In this document: piece after piece, positions 8,035 to 15,629 of the stretch
Numbering within the stretch: the stretch's first letter is position 1
Layout: the number at the start of each line of letters is the position of its first letter
From: Chryseobacterium shigense
GTDB taxonomy: Bacteria; Bacteroidota; Bacteroidia; Flavobacteriales; Weeksellaceae
Reading direction: 5' to 3'
Length of the DNA: 64,000 nucleotides
NCBI RefSeq assembly: GCF_014207845.1
Contig: NZ_JACHLC010000002.1
Coordinates: forward strand, 1-64,000
The notes under the pieces: generated by a model
What the model was told of the DNA's origin: nothing
The model's input: only the letters and a program-made list of their open reading frames with translations
The model's database searches: none
Program-made: the position numbers and the translations under genes

Positions 8035-10533
8035 TTATTTTTTATTAAATATTGTTTGAACCTTATTTCGTATTCTTATTAACAAAGGTTCTTTATAATT
8101 TTTGTCTTCATCAAAATAGCCATATCCGTAACCATATCCGTAACCGTAGCCATAACCATACCCTTGTTTTTTATTGTAATCATTATATACAAGTCCTAAA
8201 TGATCAACTTCTTCGTTATGATATTTCTCTGCGATCATCTTCAGCATATACTTTTCGGTGTATTCATGACGAACCACATAGATATTGGCATCCGAATATT
8301 TCATCAGCTCGTAAGAGTCTGCTACCAAACCTACCGGAGGAGAGTCGATGATGATAAAATCGTATTTATCTTTCAGCTCTTCCAGGAATTTGATATTTCT
8401 GCTGCTCATAAGGAGCTCTGACGGATTCGGAGGAATTGGTCCGGAAGTAGCCACATCCAGGTTAGGAATCTTGGTTTTATTAATGATTTGATCTATTCCC
8501 ACTTCTCCTGTCAGGTAATTGGAGATACCATATTTGTTATCAATTTTAAAATCTCCAAAGATCTTCGGTTTTCTAAGGTCCATTCCAAGAAGGATTGTCT
8601 TTTTATCACTTAATCCTATTACTGAAGCAAGGTTGATGGAGATATATGTTTTTCCTTCACCCCCAATGGATGATGTAATCAGAATGGTTTTTCCTTTTCC
8701 GTCTTCCCTGTTATTCTCCATTAAGAACCTCATGTTTGCTCTTATTCCCCTGAATGCCTCTGATACGGATGATTTAGGCTGTTCCAAAACAGTAAGCATA
8801 CTCTCGTTGGTATTGTTTCCGATAACCCCAAGAAGAGGAATCTTTGTTGCACCCAGCAGTTCTTTGATATTTCGGATTTTATTATCCAGTAATTCTCCAA
8901 CCAGGATAAATAATAATGGAATCAACAACAATCCAAACATAATCGCCGATTTGATTGCTTTTACGTTAGGGCCAATCGGAGCCTGCCCCAGGTTTTTAGC
9001 AGGGTCAATTACAGTAATATCAGACTGGTTGGTAGCCACTTTCATCTGCGCCTCGTTCTGTCTTCCCAAAAGGCTGTTATAAGTAGCCTCAATCATACTG
9101 TATCCTCTTTCTGCATCAAGATATTTTCTTTCTTTTTCAGGATATGAGTTAAGATCTGTATTGGCTTCTGCTACCTGGCGGTCTATATTACCGATCTCAT
9201 CGTAATATTTTGTATAATAATTTCTAAGAGAACCTGACGAACCTGTTCTTGCCTCATTAATAAGCCTGTCTATTTCTTTCATAGGCTCGGAGTTCGGCTT
9301 ATAGATGGTTGCCATTTCTCTTCTCTTCATATACAGAGCTTTAAGTTCTGAAACAGTAGCTGTAAAGAAACCATCTTCAAACCCTGCAGCATTTGTACTG
9401 ATCATTTTATCAAAATTCTGACTCTGAAGTGTATTTTTAATATTATTCAGCGAGTTGATTTTGCTTATAATATCTGCTTTCTTGGCTTCAAGATCTTTTA
9501 TTTTTTCTAAAGATTTTTCGTCTCTGTCTTTGATGTTATAAAGCTTTTCGGAAGTTTTAAGGTAGTTCAGAACCGCCGCACTTGAGTCGAGCTTTTTACG
9601 GATACCATCTATATTGGCCTGCAGATAAAGGTCTGTGTTTTTATTAACAATATTTTTATCCGCCAACCTTTTCTTCTGAAGCTCGGCTACAGATTTATTC
9701 AGGAAGTTTACCGTACTGTTAAGATTAAAACCTTTTTTGTTAATAATCATAATGGTAGCAATCTCCTTGTCAAATTGCACTCCTATGGTAGAAACAATCT
9801 CATTTACGCTTTGGTTTACAGAGTTAAGACTTACAATAACGTTCTCAATTTTTATTTTGGGAGCTACTGTATTCTTAAGCAGTCTGAACCTAAGGTTCGG
9901 AGAATTATACCATTCATTTACTTTTATAATCTTATTGGCAGGTCTGCTATATGCATTAATAGGCTGGAATCCTTCTGTTTCATAGCTGTATAAATTGGTA
10001 GACTGCCCTTCATTCGGAAGAACTACTTCATAAGAGTCTCCCCCTTTCGGAATCAGCGTAATAGGATAATTGACCTGCTGCAGGTGCTTTTTGTCGATCT
10101 GCAAAAATACCGGTGAATCAGTTTTATCAATATAGGTTGATTTGATTAATCCTTTGGTTGAATAATTAACAAAAAGATCTAATTCTTTTACCAAGAACTC
10201 GTTATGAGATCTGGATAACAACATTTTTTTAAGATAAACCCCGTCCTGGTTTCCATTCTGTCCCCAGATAAAGTTGATAGACTGGTTGGGGGTAAAATAA
10301 CTGGATGTGTTATTGGATATACTGAGGGAAAGATCTGAGGAATAAATATTTTGTGCGTAATACTTGCTGTATACCCATGAAATAATGTAGCCGATAAACA
10401 GCATGAATACAAACCAATACCAGTTTTTAAGTATTCTTCTCAGGAAATGTTCAATATCAAATAATGCAAACGATCCATACTTTTCCTTCTGGGATTCGTT
10501 TTTCCCTATTTGGGTGCCTTTGTCTGGAATCAT
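8035..10533 (-). CDS. Wzc-like polysaccharide copolymerase / tyrosine autokinase
   Basis: An 832-residue inner-membrane PCP-2 protein. Wzz-type transmembrane segments flank a large periplasmic region (first helix about 37-55, second about 535-555) with coiled coil in between. The C-terminal BY-kinase domain has Walker A SSIGGEGKT (about 614-622), Walker A' LGMDLRKPK (about 645-655) and Walker B IIIDSPPVG (about 728). The tail has eight consecutive Gly-Tyr dipeptides (791-806), a likely autophosphorylation cluster. It controls chain length and export of capsule/EPS together with the Wza-like lipoprotein encoded four bases upstream. Confidence 0.92.
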   Translation of the reverse strand: MIPDKGTQIGKNESQKEKYGSFALFDIEHFLRRILKNWYWFVFMLFIGYIISWVYSKYYAQNIYSSDLSLSISNNTSSYFTPNQSINFIWGQNGNQDGVYLKKMLLSRSHNEFLVKELDLFVNYSTKGLIKSTYIDKTDSPVFLQIDKKHLQQVNYPITLIPKGGDSYEVVLPNEGQSTNLYSYETEGFQPINAYSRPANKIIKVNEWYNSPNLRFRLLKNTVAPKIKIENVIVSLNSVNQSVNEIVSTIGVQFDKEIATIMIINKKGFNLNSTVNFLNKSVAELQKKRLADKNIVNKNTDLYLQANIDGIRKKLDSSAAVLNYLKTSEKLYNIKDRDEKSLEKIKDLEAKKADIISKINSLNNIKNTLQSQNFDKMISTNAAGFEDGFFTATVSELKALYMKRREMATIYKPNSEPMKEIDRLINEARTGSSGSLRNYYTKYYDEIGNIDRQVAEANTDLNSYPEKERKYLDAERGYSMIEATYNSLLGRQNEAQMKVATNQSDITVIDPAKNLGQAPIGPNVKAIKSAIMFGLLLIPLLFILVGELLDNKIRNIKELLGATKIPLLGVIGNNTNESMLTVLEQPKSSVSEAFRGIRANMRFLMENNREDGKGKTILITSSIGGEGKTYISINLASVIGLSDKKTILLGMDLRKPKIFGDFKIDNKYGISNYLTGEVGIDQIINKTKIPNLDVATSGPIPPNPSELLMSSRNIKFLEELKDKYDFIIIDSPPVGLVADSYELMKYSDANIYVVRHEYTEKYMLKMIAEKYHNEEVDHLGLVYNDYNKKQGYGYGYGYGYGYGYGYFDEDKNYKEPLLIRIRNKVQTIFNKK
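8116..8163 (-). repeat. In-frame Gly-Tyr hexanucleotide repeat (8 units)
   Basis: Eight GGN-TAY codon pairs in a row encode (Gly-Tyr)8 at residues 791-806 of the Wzc-like kinase. The wobble bases vary between units (GGG, GGT, GGC, GGA; TAT, TAC), so the repeat is conserved at protein level and is not a pure DNA slippage tract. Confidence 0.9.
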
Positions 10534-10536
10534 GGT

Positions 10537-11400
10537 TTAAAGGTTTTTAAGAAGCAGATAAATTGATAATGCTGTAGTAATCACCGATACCCCAGTCGTT
10601 AATGTCTGTACAGGATCTTTTCCAAATCCGTTCAAGCTCTTACCTCTGGTATTCAGATAGATTTCATCGCCATTCTGCAGATAATAGTATGGGGAGTTCA
10701 TGAGATCTTCACGGGTAAGGTCTATTTTTGCCACTTTTATTCCTTCCGGCAATTTTCTGTGGATAACAATATTGGTACGGTCAACTGTTCTGTTCAACCC
10801 TCCATTAATAGCTAATGCTTCTGTAATGGTCAATGTATTTTTGTGGGCAACTTTTTCTCCGGAAAGTCCTGTAGTTTCTACGTCTCCCAGAATATAATAG
10901 GTTATCCCGTCTGTATTCAGTCTTACTTCAGCTTTTCCTTCCTGGAAGTTTTCGTTTACTTTTTCCTGAAGTTCCTGGGTAACATCTTCCAGTGTTCTTC
11001 CTTCGGCTTTAACGTACCCTATTCCGAACACGTTGATATCTCCTTTGGAATCCACTTTCAAGCCGTTAAAATAAAAATTCATATTACCGCCGGCTACATT
11101 TCCCCCGGCTCCTCCGTTACCGCCTCCGCTTAATGCGGTATTGGCTCCTCCGCCCACTCCACCGGATGTGTTCAGAGAGGAATAAAACTGTGCTGCATCT
11201 CCTTTGGGAGTGGTCACAATGTTAAGGTTAAGGATATCATTCTTGGTAATCCTGTACGTAGGGATATTGTAGGGAATAAGTCCTTCTTCATTAATCACGA
11301 GACTCTCGCTGGGCTGCAAATACCTTACATCTTTCTTGGTAATGCAGGATGTTATAAAAAAGGGTAGTAGTAAAAATAAATATTTCAAATTCTTCATCAT
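10537..11400 (-). CDS. Wza-like polysaccharide export lipoprotein
   Basis: A 287-residue polysaccharide biosynthesis/export protein. The lipobox FFITSC places the lipidated Cys at residue 19. The export domain starts with YRITKNDILNLNI, interrupted by a Gly/Ala/Asn-rich low-complexity insert (about 75-108), and continues with VFGIGYVKAEGRTLEDVTQEL. A SLBB-like segment covers about 165-220 (YYILGDVETTGLSG). A final hydrophobic stretch, VISVITTALSIYLLL, may be membrane-spanning. It forms the outer-membrane end of the capsule/EPS exporter with the downstream Wzc-like kinase. Confidence 0.9.
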   Translation of the reverse strand: MMKNLKYLFLLLPFFITSCITKKDVRYLQPSESLVINEEGLIPYNIPTYRITKNDILNLNIVTTPKGDAAQFYSSLNTSGGVGGGANTALSGGGNGGAGGNVAGGNMNFYFNGLKVDSKGDINVFGIGYVKAEGRTLEDVTQELQEKVNENFQEGKAEVRLNTDGITYYILGDVETTGLSGEKVAHKNTLTITEALAINGGLNRTVDRTNIVIHRKLPEGIKVAKIDLTREDLMNSPYYYLQNGDEIYLNTRGKSLNGFGKDPVQTLTTGVSVITTALSIYLLLKNL

Positions 11401-11417
11401 ATTTTGGATGTTATTTG

Positions 11418-11425
11418 CAAAAGTA
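11418..11425 (-). promoter_or_regulatory. -7 promoter element before the Wza/Wzc gene pair
   Basis: CAAAAGTA on the plus strand is TACTTTTG on the minus strand (TAnnTTTG), 18 bases upstream of the Wza-like start. It would give a leader of about ten bases and allow the export pair to be transcribed separately from the glycosyltransferases upstream. Confidence 0.5.
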
Positions 11426-11429
11426 AAAA

Positions 11430-12557
11430 TTAAATTCTTATTTTCTTATTATTTCGTAAATGATAAATAAGATCCGGCAGGTAGGCTCCTAAAAATCCCA
11501 TTAAAATAATTATGAACAAAAGAAGGTTTATATTGAGGTGTCTTAAATAATAAGCCACGGTTACAATCATCAGGTAGTAGACGATAATATAGAATGTAGA
11601 GCGTCTATGGGTAAGATCAAGCTTCAGAAGTTTGTGATGGATATGGTTTTTATCTGCATCAAAAGGTGATTTCTTATTGCACAGTCTTATAATGATTACA
11701 TTCAACGTATCCACAATCGGCAGAATAAGGATAGCAACTGCTATGGCCGGTGCAGACTGCAGGTGATACCTTGGTACATTGGGAAGTTCCCTGTCTATAA
11801 AAATATCAATAAAATAGATGGAAGTGAATGCCAGAAGAAAACCGAGAAGCATGGATCCCGTATCTCCCATGAATATTTTATTGGTCCTGTAGTTGGATAA
11901 ATTATAGTACAAAAATGCCAATACAGTTCCTATGATAATTACAGACAAAACCACGAGCGGATAATTATACTCTCCCAGCCTGTAGTAACTTATTCCGAAA
12001 AGAGCACTGCAGATTACAGAATATCCTCCGGCCAGGCCGTCTATCCCGTCAATCAGATTAAAAGCATTGATAAGAATAATAAATGTGATAATACTGAACA
12101 GCACACTTATGAAATACCCCATTTCATAAATTCCGAATATTCCGAATAAACTTCTGATCCTGATATCGGACCCAATTACAGCCAATGCGGAAACTATAAT
12201 CTGTGCCACAAGCTTCTTATAAGCTCTCATCACCACAATATCGTCCATTACTCCTATGTACAGAAGGATAATTAATGAGGCAAATAAAAATTTGTAGAGA
12301 TCAAACAGCTCGTATGCAAATATGGATGCACATATTCCTATCGAATAAAAAATAGCAATACCACCCAGGTTAGGGATTTTTCTGAGATGGGAACTCCTTA
12401 TTCCCGGCTCATCCATAAGATTCTTTCTTCTTGAGATCTTAATGATGGTGGGAATAGAGAAAAAGGTAATTAAAAAAGAGAACAAGAAGCCTAATCCTAT
12501 TTTCACGTAAAAAATAGAAACTCCTGATTCGCTTAAGAACAATTCAAAATTCTTCAT
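11430..12557 (-). CDS. MraY/WecA-like undecaprenyl-phosphate sugar-1-phosphate transferase
   Basis: A 375-residue polytopic membrane protein of glycosyltransferase family 4 with about ten hydrophobic helices. The family signatures are present: DEPGIRSSH near residue 50, NLIDGIDGLAGG (about 165-177), FMGDTGSMLLGF, and the HHKLL histidines near residue 310. It should transfer a sugar-1-phosphate from a UDP-sugar to undecaprenyl phosphate, starting a lipid-linked glycan; the sugar is unknown. It sits immediately upstream of the Wza/Wzc pair, so initiation of capsule/EPS synthesis is the likely role. Confidence 0.9.
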   Translation of the reverse strand: MKNFELFLSESGVSIFYVKIGLGFLFSFLITFFSIPTIIKISRRKNLMDEPGIRSSHLRKIPNLGGIAIFYSIGICASIFAYELFDLYKFLFASLIILLYIGVMDDIVVMRAYKKLVAQIIVSALAVIGSDIRIRSLFGIFGIYEMGYFISVLFSIITFIILINAFNLIDGIDGLAGGYSVICSALFGISYYRLGEYNYPLVVLSVIIIGTVLAFLYYNLSNYRTNKIFMGDTGSMLLGFLLAFTSIYFIDIFIDRELPNVPRYHLQSAPAIAVAILILPIVDTLNVIIIRLCNKKSPFDADKNHIHHKLLKLDLTHRRSTFYIIVYYLMIVTVAYYLRHLNINLLLFIIILMGFLGAYLPDLIYHLRNNKKIRI

Positions 12558-12673
12558 TTTTTTTTATCAAGTACATCATCAATACTTCTGATAAGGCACA
12601 TCAAGATACCTCATAAAAAGTTAAACGTTAATGTTTTACATCACGACTGAAACAATTGTACTTATCATTTGTG

Positions 12674-13657
12674 TTATAACAATTTCTTTATCAGCTTCTT
12701 TTGCCCTGCAAAAAACAAGAGATAAAAAATCTTTTTTTTCAACGGCAAAGATAAAAGATAATTTTTACCAAAACGACTATAGTTCAATATATCTTTAATT
12801 TTTATTTTTCTTTCCTTCATAAAAATGGTCAGTTCACCGTCCATTTTATAAAATATTTCTGCATTTTTCACAAAGGCCAGATAGGCCAGAAACGAATATA
12901 CGCCTTCAAATATCTGGAAGTTTTTAAGCTCTTCCCTTTTGTGGGAATATCCGGATTTTTCAAATACAGCTTCTACATCTTTTACTGCTTTCAGAATATC
13001 GAGCCCTTTTTCCGTATGGGTTTTTGTAATAGAATCCGTACGCTCCAGATACTGATAATGAAAATTCTGCGTCTGGGCTATGACTTTACATTCCAAAAGC
13101 AGTTGCGGTATCAGCTGAATATCTTCAAAATGGACTCCTTTTTTAAATCTTTTATAATCAAAAAGCTCTTTTTTAAACAATTTGTTACAGGCAAAATAAC
13201 TGAGATCTGAAAAAACAGAAAAATGATCTTCCAGGTCTATTTTTTCAGTCATATTGGGAATCTGTGTCAGTTTTTGCGTTACTTTTCCGTCCTGATCCAC
13301 TTTCTGAATATTACAGATAACTATTTTTGCCTGATGTTTTTCTGCCAGCTGCAGCATTTCTTCAAACATTGTTTCTGTAACATAATCATCGCTGTCTACA
13401 AAACCAATATATTCTCCTGAAGCTCTTTCTATTCCAAAATTCCTGGCATCGCTCAACCCTCCGTTCTCTTTGGTAAAAGCTTTTATTTTCTCAGGAAATT
13501 TTGTTGCATATTCTTCAATAACAAGCTGTGAATTGTCTTTACTGCCGTCATTAATCACCAAAATCTCAATATCCTGAAGAGTTTGGGCAACGAGGGAATC
13601 CAGGCATTTTGCCAGATAATTTTCTACATTGTATACGGGAACTATAACTGAAATCAT
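12674..13657 (-). CDS. Family 2 glycosyltransferase
   Basis: A 327-residue GT-A enzyme. The N-terminus ISVIVPVYNVENYLAKCLDS and INDGSKDNS are the nucleotide-sugar binding part of the GT2 fold. DSDD (88-91) is the metal-binding DxD-type motif. The C-terminal third is Lys/Phe-rich and amphipathic, suggesting membrane association. Its start codon overlaps the stop of the SGNH hydrolase gene upstream by one base (TAATG), so the two are translationally coupled. It is probably a surface-polysaccharide transferase; the sugar is unknown. Confidence 0.88.
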   Translation of the reverse strand: MISVIVPVYNVENYLAKCLDSLVAQTLQDIEILVINDGSKDNSQLVIEEYATKFPEKIKAFTKENGGLSDARNFGIERASGEYIGFVDSDDYVTETMFEEMLQLAEKHQAKIVICNIQKVDQDGKVTQKLTQIPNMTEKIDLEDHFSVFSDLSYFACNKLFKKELFDYKRFKKGVHFEDIQLIPQLLLECKVIAQTQNFHYQYLERTDSITKTHTEKGLDILKAVKDVEAVFEKSGYSHKREELKNFQIFEGVYSFLAYLAFVKNAEIFYKMDGELTIFMKERKIKIKDILNYSRFGKNYLLSLPLKKKIFYLLFFAGQKKLIKKLL

Positions 13658-14433
13658 TATTTTGTGCTTTCTAAATTAACCATTCCTTTTGCTAAAAATT
13701 CGCTGAATTTCTGGTAGCCCAGCTTATTTAAATGCAGGGGATCTGCGTACAGACCTTTATCTTTATCATAATCTGGTGTTACTTCGTCAAAGTTTAAAAT
13801 GGTTATTTTTTTGTCCAGTCCATCATGCTTTAGTTCTTCCAGCAGGGCATTTCTGTAATCTGGGATTTTAAACTGGTCGCCTCCGTTTAAAACCAGTTCA
13901 GCGCTTCGGTTACTGAGGCTGCTGATTACATTTTTACTTTTAAAATTCTCTTCCACTCCAAATTCCGGAAGGGAAACAATAACCGGCCTGATGTTATAAT
14001 GGAGAAGTGTTTTAATGATCATCAGCATATGATGGGTATAAAATTCAGGTCCCATACAGGTTGCAGCATCATTAACTCCGGCAATTACTATGCAGTAATC
14101 GGGTTTTTTTTCAATTACTTTTCTGGAAGAAAACTCTTCGTTATCATCTTTAAACAGGTTCTCGTAAATCTTTTTGGTCTTGGCACCGGGATTCCCTGAT
14201 GAATAAATCTCCGAATGTATTCCTTTATCCAGAAGTTTTTTCTGTAAAAGTGAATCCAGGTTCTGTCTTACCACCCAGCTATCTCCAATAATACCAATCT
14301 GTAGCCCATTCTCGGGTTTCGCAGCGGAAGAAAAATAATTCTCCCTGCCGGCATAGGAATACTTATTCCAGAAATATATGAGGCTAACGACTCCAATTAA
14401 TAGAACAACACCTAATACTAATTTTTTTTTCAT
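13657..14433 (-). CDS. Membrane-anchored SGNH/GDSL hydrolase
   Basis: A 258-residue protein with an N-terminal signal anchor (residues 4-22, KKLVLGVVLLIGVVSLIYF). The SGNH blocks are GDSW (Ser nucleophile in IGIIGDSWVV), the oxyanion Gly in SSGNPGAKT, Asn in AGVNDAA, and the DPLHLNKLGY Asp/His pair near the C-terminus. Such enzymes are esterases or acyl-ester hydrolases/transferases in the periplasm. Coupling to the glycosyltransferase and its capsule neighbourhood suggest it edits O-acyl groups on a surface glycan (inference). Confidence 0.82.
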   Translation of the reverse strand: MKKKLVLGVVLLIGVVSLIYFWNKYSYAGRENYFSSAAKPENGLQIGIIGDSWVVRQNLDSLLQKKLLDKGIHSEIYSSGNPGAKTKKIYENLFKDDNEEFSSRKVIEKKPDYCIVIAGVNDAATCMGPEFYTHHMLMIIKTLLHYNIRPVIVSLPEFGVEENFKSKNVISSLSNRSAELVLNGGDQFKIPDYRNALLEELKHDGLDKKITILNFDEVTPDYDKDKGLYADPLHLNKLGYQKFSEFLAKGMVNLESTK

Positions 14434-14451
14434 CTTTATGTTTATGTATAC

Positions 14452-15519
14452 TTAAAAAGTCAGCCTGGGATTAAGCGTTCCTCTTTTTGCTTCATCAAAA
14501 TCTTTTTTAGAGCATGGAATACAGTTTTCTATATTCTCATCTTCTCCAAAATACCACAGATTGCTGAAGGTATCCCGTTTGAAAGCATACTTCTCATCGT
14601 CTATCAGCACATAGAACAGTTCATAGTGTCTTTCTTTCGGGTGTGATCTCTGAATATTGATTCCTTCAATCAGGTACCAGATCATCTGGGCAAGCAATTG
14701 ATGGTTCAGCTGGCTTTCAGAATAAATATTGTAGTTGAAAATCCCTACTGATTTTAAATTTTCACTGAGACCAATTTCCTTCATATAAGCACACAGTTCC
14801 CTTCTGTTCAAACCATTAACCTGCGGGTTCATTGAAAATGGCTCGCTGAAACTTTCAACGGCATCACAGTTTAAAGTTACAAGATCTGTTCTTCTGAAAA
14901 AAGGTTCTGTTTTTTCCGTTGAGTTCATCATTTCTGCAAGGCGGACAATATCGAATTCCACCTCTTTGATGAGTCTTACAGAATCTGTTTCATTTAAATG
15001 TTTCTGATAACCCAAATGATGATAGTTTTTGATGGAAAAGTTCTTGGAACCTAAAATTTTCCCCAGAAAGGTATACTCATTAATGGTTTCACCCTGCTGC
15101 AGGGAAATAATATTACTGATCTGGGTGTAGTTAATATTTTTCTTATGAAAATTCAATGCTGAAAATAATGAAAAAGCAAAGTCATTGGAACCTCCGATAA
15201 TTACCGGAAGCGCTCTTTTGTAATGACATGCCGACAAGACTTCCTGTAAAATATAATGGGTATCCTGAACCGATTTCCCGGAAACCAGATCCCCAAGATC
15301 TACTACAGGAATTTCGAAGTCCAGCTGTGAGAGTTTATAGAACTCTTTTCTGACTGCCGTAAAATCCTGCACTTCCGCATCACCGCCTGCCCCTCTGTAA
15401 TCTGAGACGAAAAGAAGAACAATGCTGTCTTCTTTTATATTTTTAGTGATCCTGCTGCCAATCTGCCAGCTTTCTGTTTTGAAATTTCTTGGCGAAATGA
15501 TAAAATCTTCAAAATCCAT
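14452..15519 (-). CDS. Arginase/formimidoylglutamase-fold protein, metal ligands not conserved
   Basis: A 355-residue protein of the arginase/agmatinase/HutG superfamily, which hydrolyses guanidino or formimino groups with a two-Mn centre. The fold is recognisable from the order of blocks, but the ligand motifs are altered: GGSNDFAF where GGDHS is expected, SNIISLQQ where DAHxD is expected, and LNCDAVESF where SxDxDxxDP is expected. It may therefore be non-hydrolytic or use other chemistry. It lies beyond the topA terminator and 18 bases before the SGNH hydrolase. Automatic annotation as formimidoylglutamase should be treated with caution. Confidence 0.65.
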   Translation of the reverse strand: MDFEDFIISPRNFKTESWQIGSRITKNIKEDSIVLLFVSDYRGAGGDAEVQDFTAVRKEFYKLSQLDFEIPVVDLGDLVSGKSVQDTHYILQEVLSACHYKRALPVIIGGSNDFAFSLFSALNFHKKNINYTQISNIISLQQGETINEYTFLGKILGSKNFSIKNYHHLGYQKHLNETDSVRLIKEVEFDIVRLAEMMNSTEKTEPFFRRTDLVTLNCDAVESFSEPFSMNPQVNGLNRRELCAYMKEIGLSENLKSVGIFNYNIYSESQLNHQLLAQMIWYLIEGINIQRSHPKERHYELFYVLIDDEKYAFKRDTFSNLWYFGEDENIENCIPCSKKDFDEAKRGTLNPRLTF

Positions 15520-15576
15520 ATTGTAATCCGGAGCTTGGAAAGGTTAACTTTTAAATTTCTTTATAGGGCAAACATA

Positions 15577-15610
15577 CAAAAAAAGCCGTTAATACATACT
15601 GTTAACGGCT
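15577..15610 (-). terminator. Terminator after topA
   Basis: A perfect nine-base stem AGCCGTTAA / TTAACGGCT with a nine-base loop is flanked on the plus strand by seven A, giving a U-tract for minus-strand transcripts. It starts about 20 bases beyond the topA stop. Confidence 0.88.
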
Positions 15611-15629
15611 TTGTATAGTTATCTTAATA

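Noticed and set aside
8116..8163. Phase-variable slippage repeat
   Set aside because: Codon wobble varies between units, so there is no long identical tract, and a hexamer change would not shift the frame.
8519..9082. 187-residue plus-strand ORF opposite the Wzc-like kinase gene
   Set aside because: It lies wholly within a well-supported gene and its translation has no recognisable domain.
14452..15519. hutG forming a split hut operon with the ammonia-lyase
   Set aside because: It is about 42 kb away and lacks the canonical Mn ligands, so linkage and activity are both unsupported.
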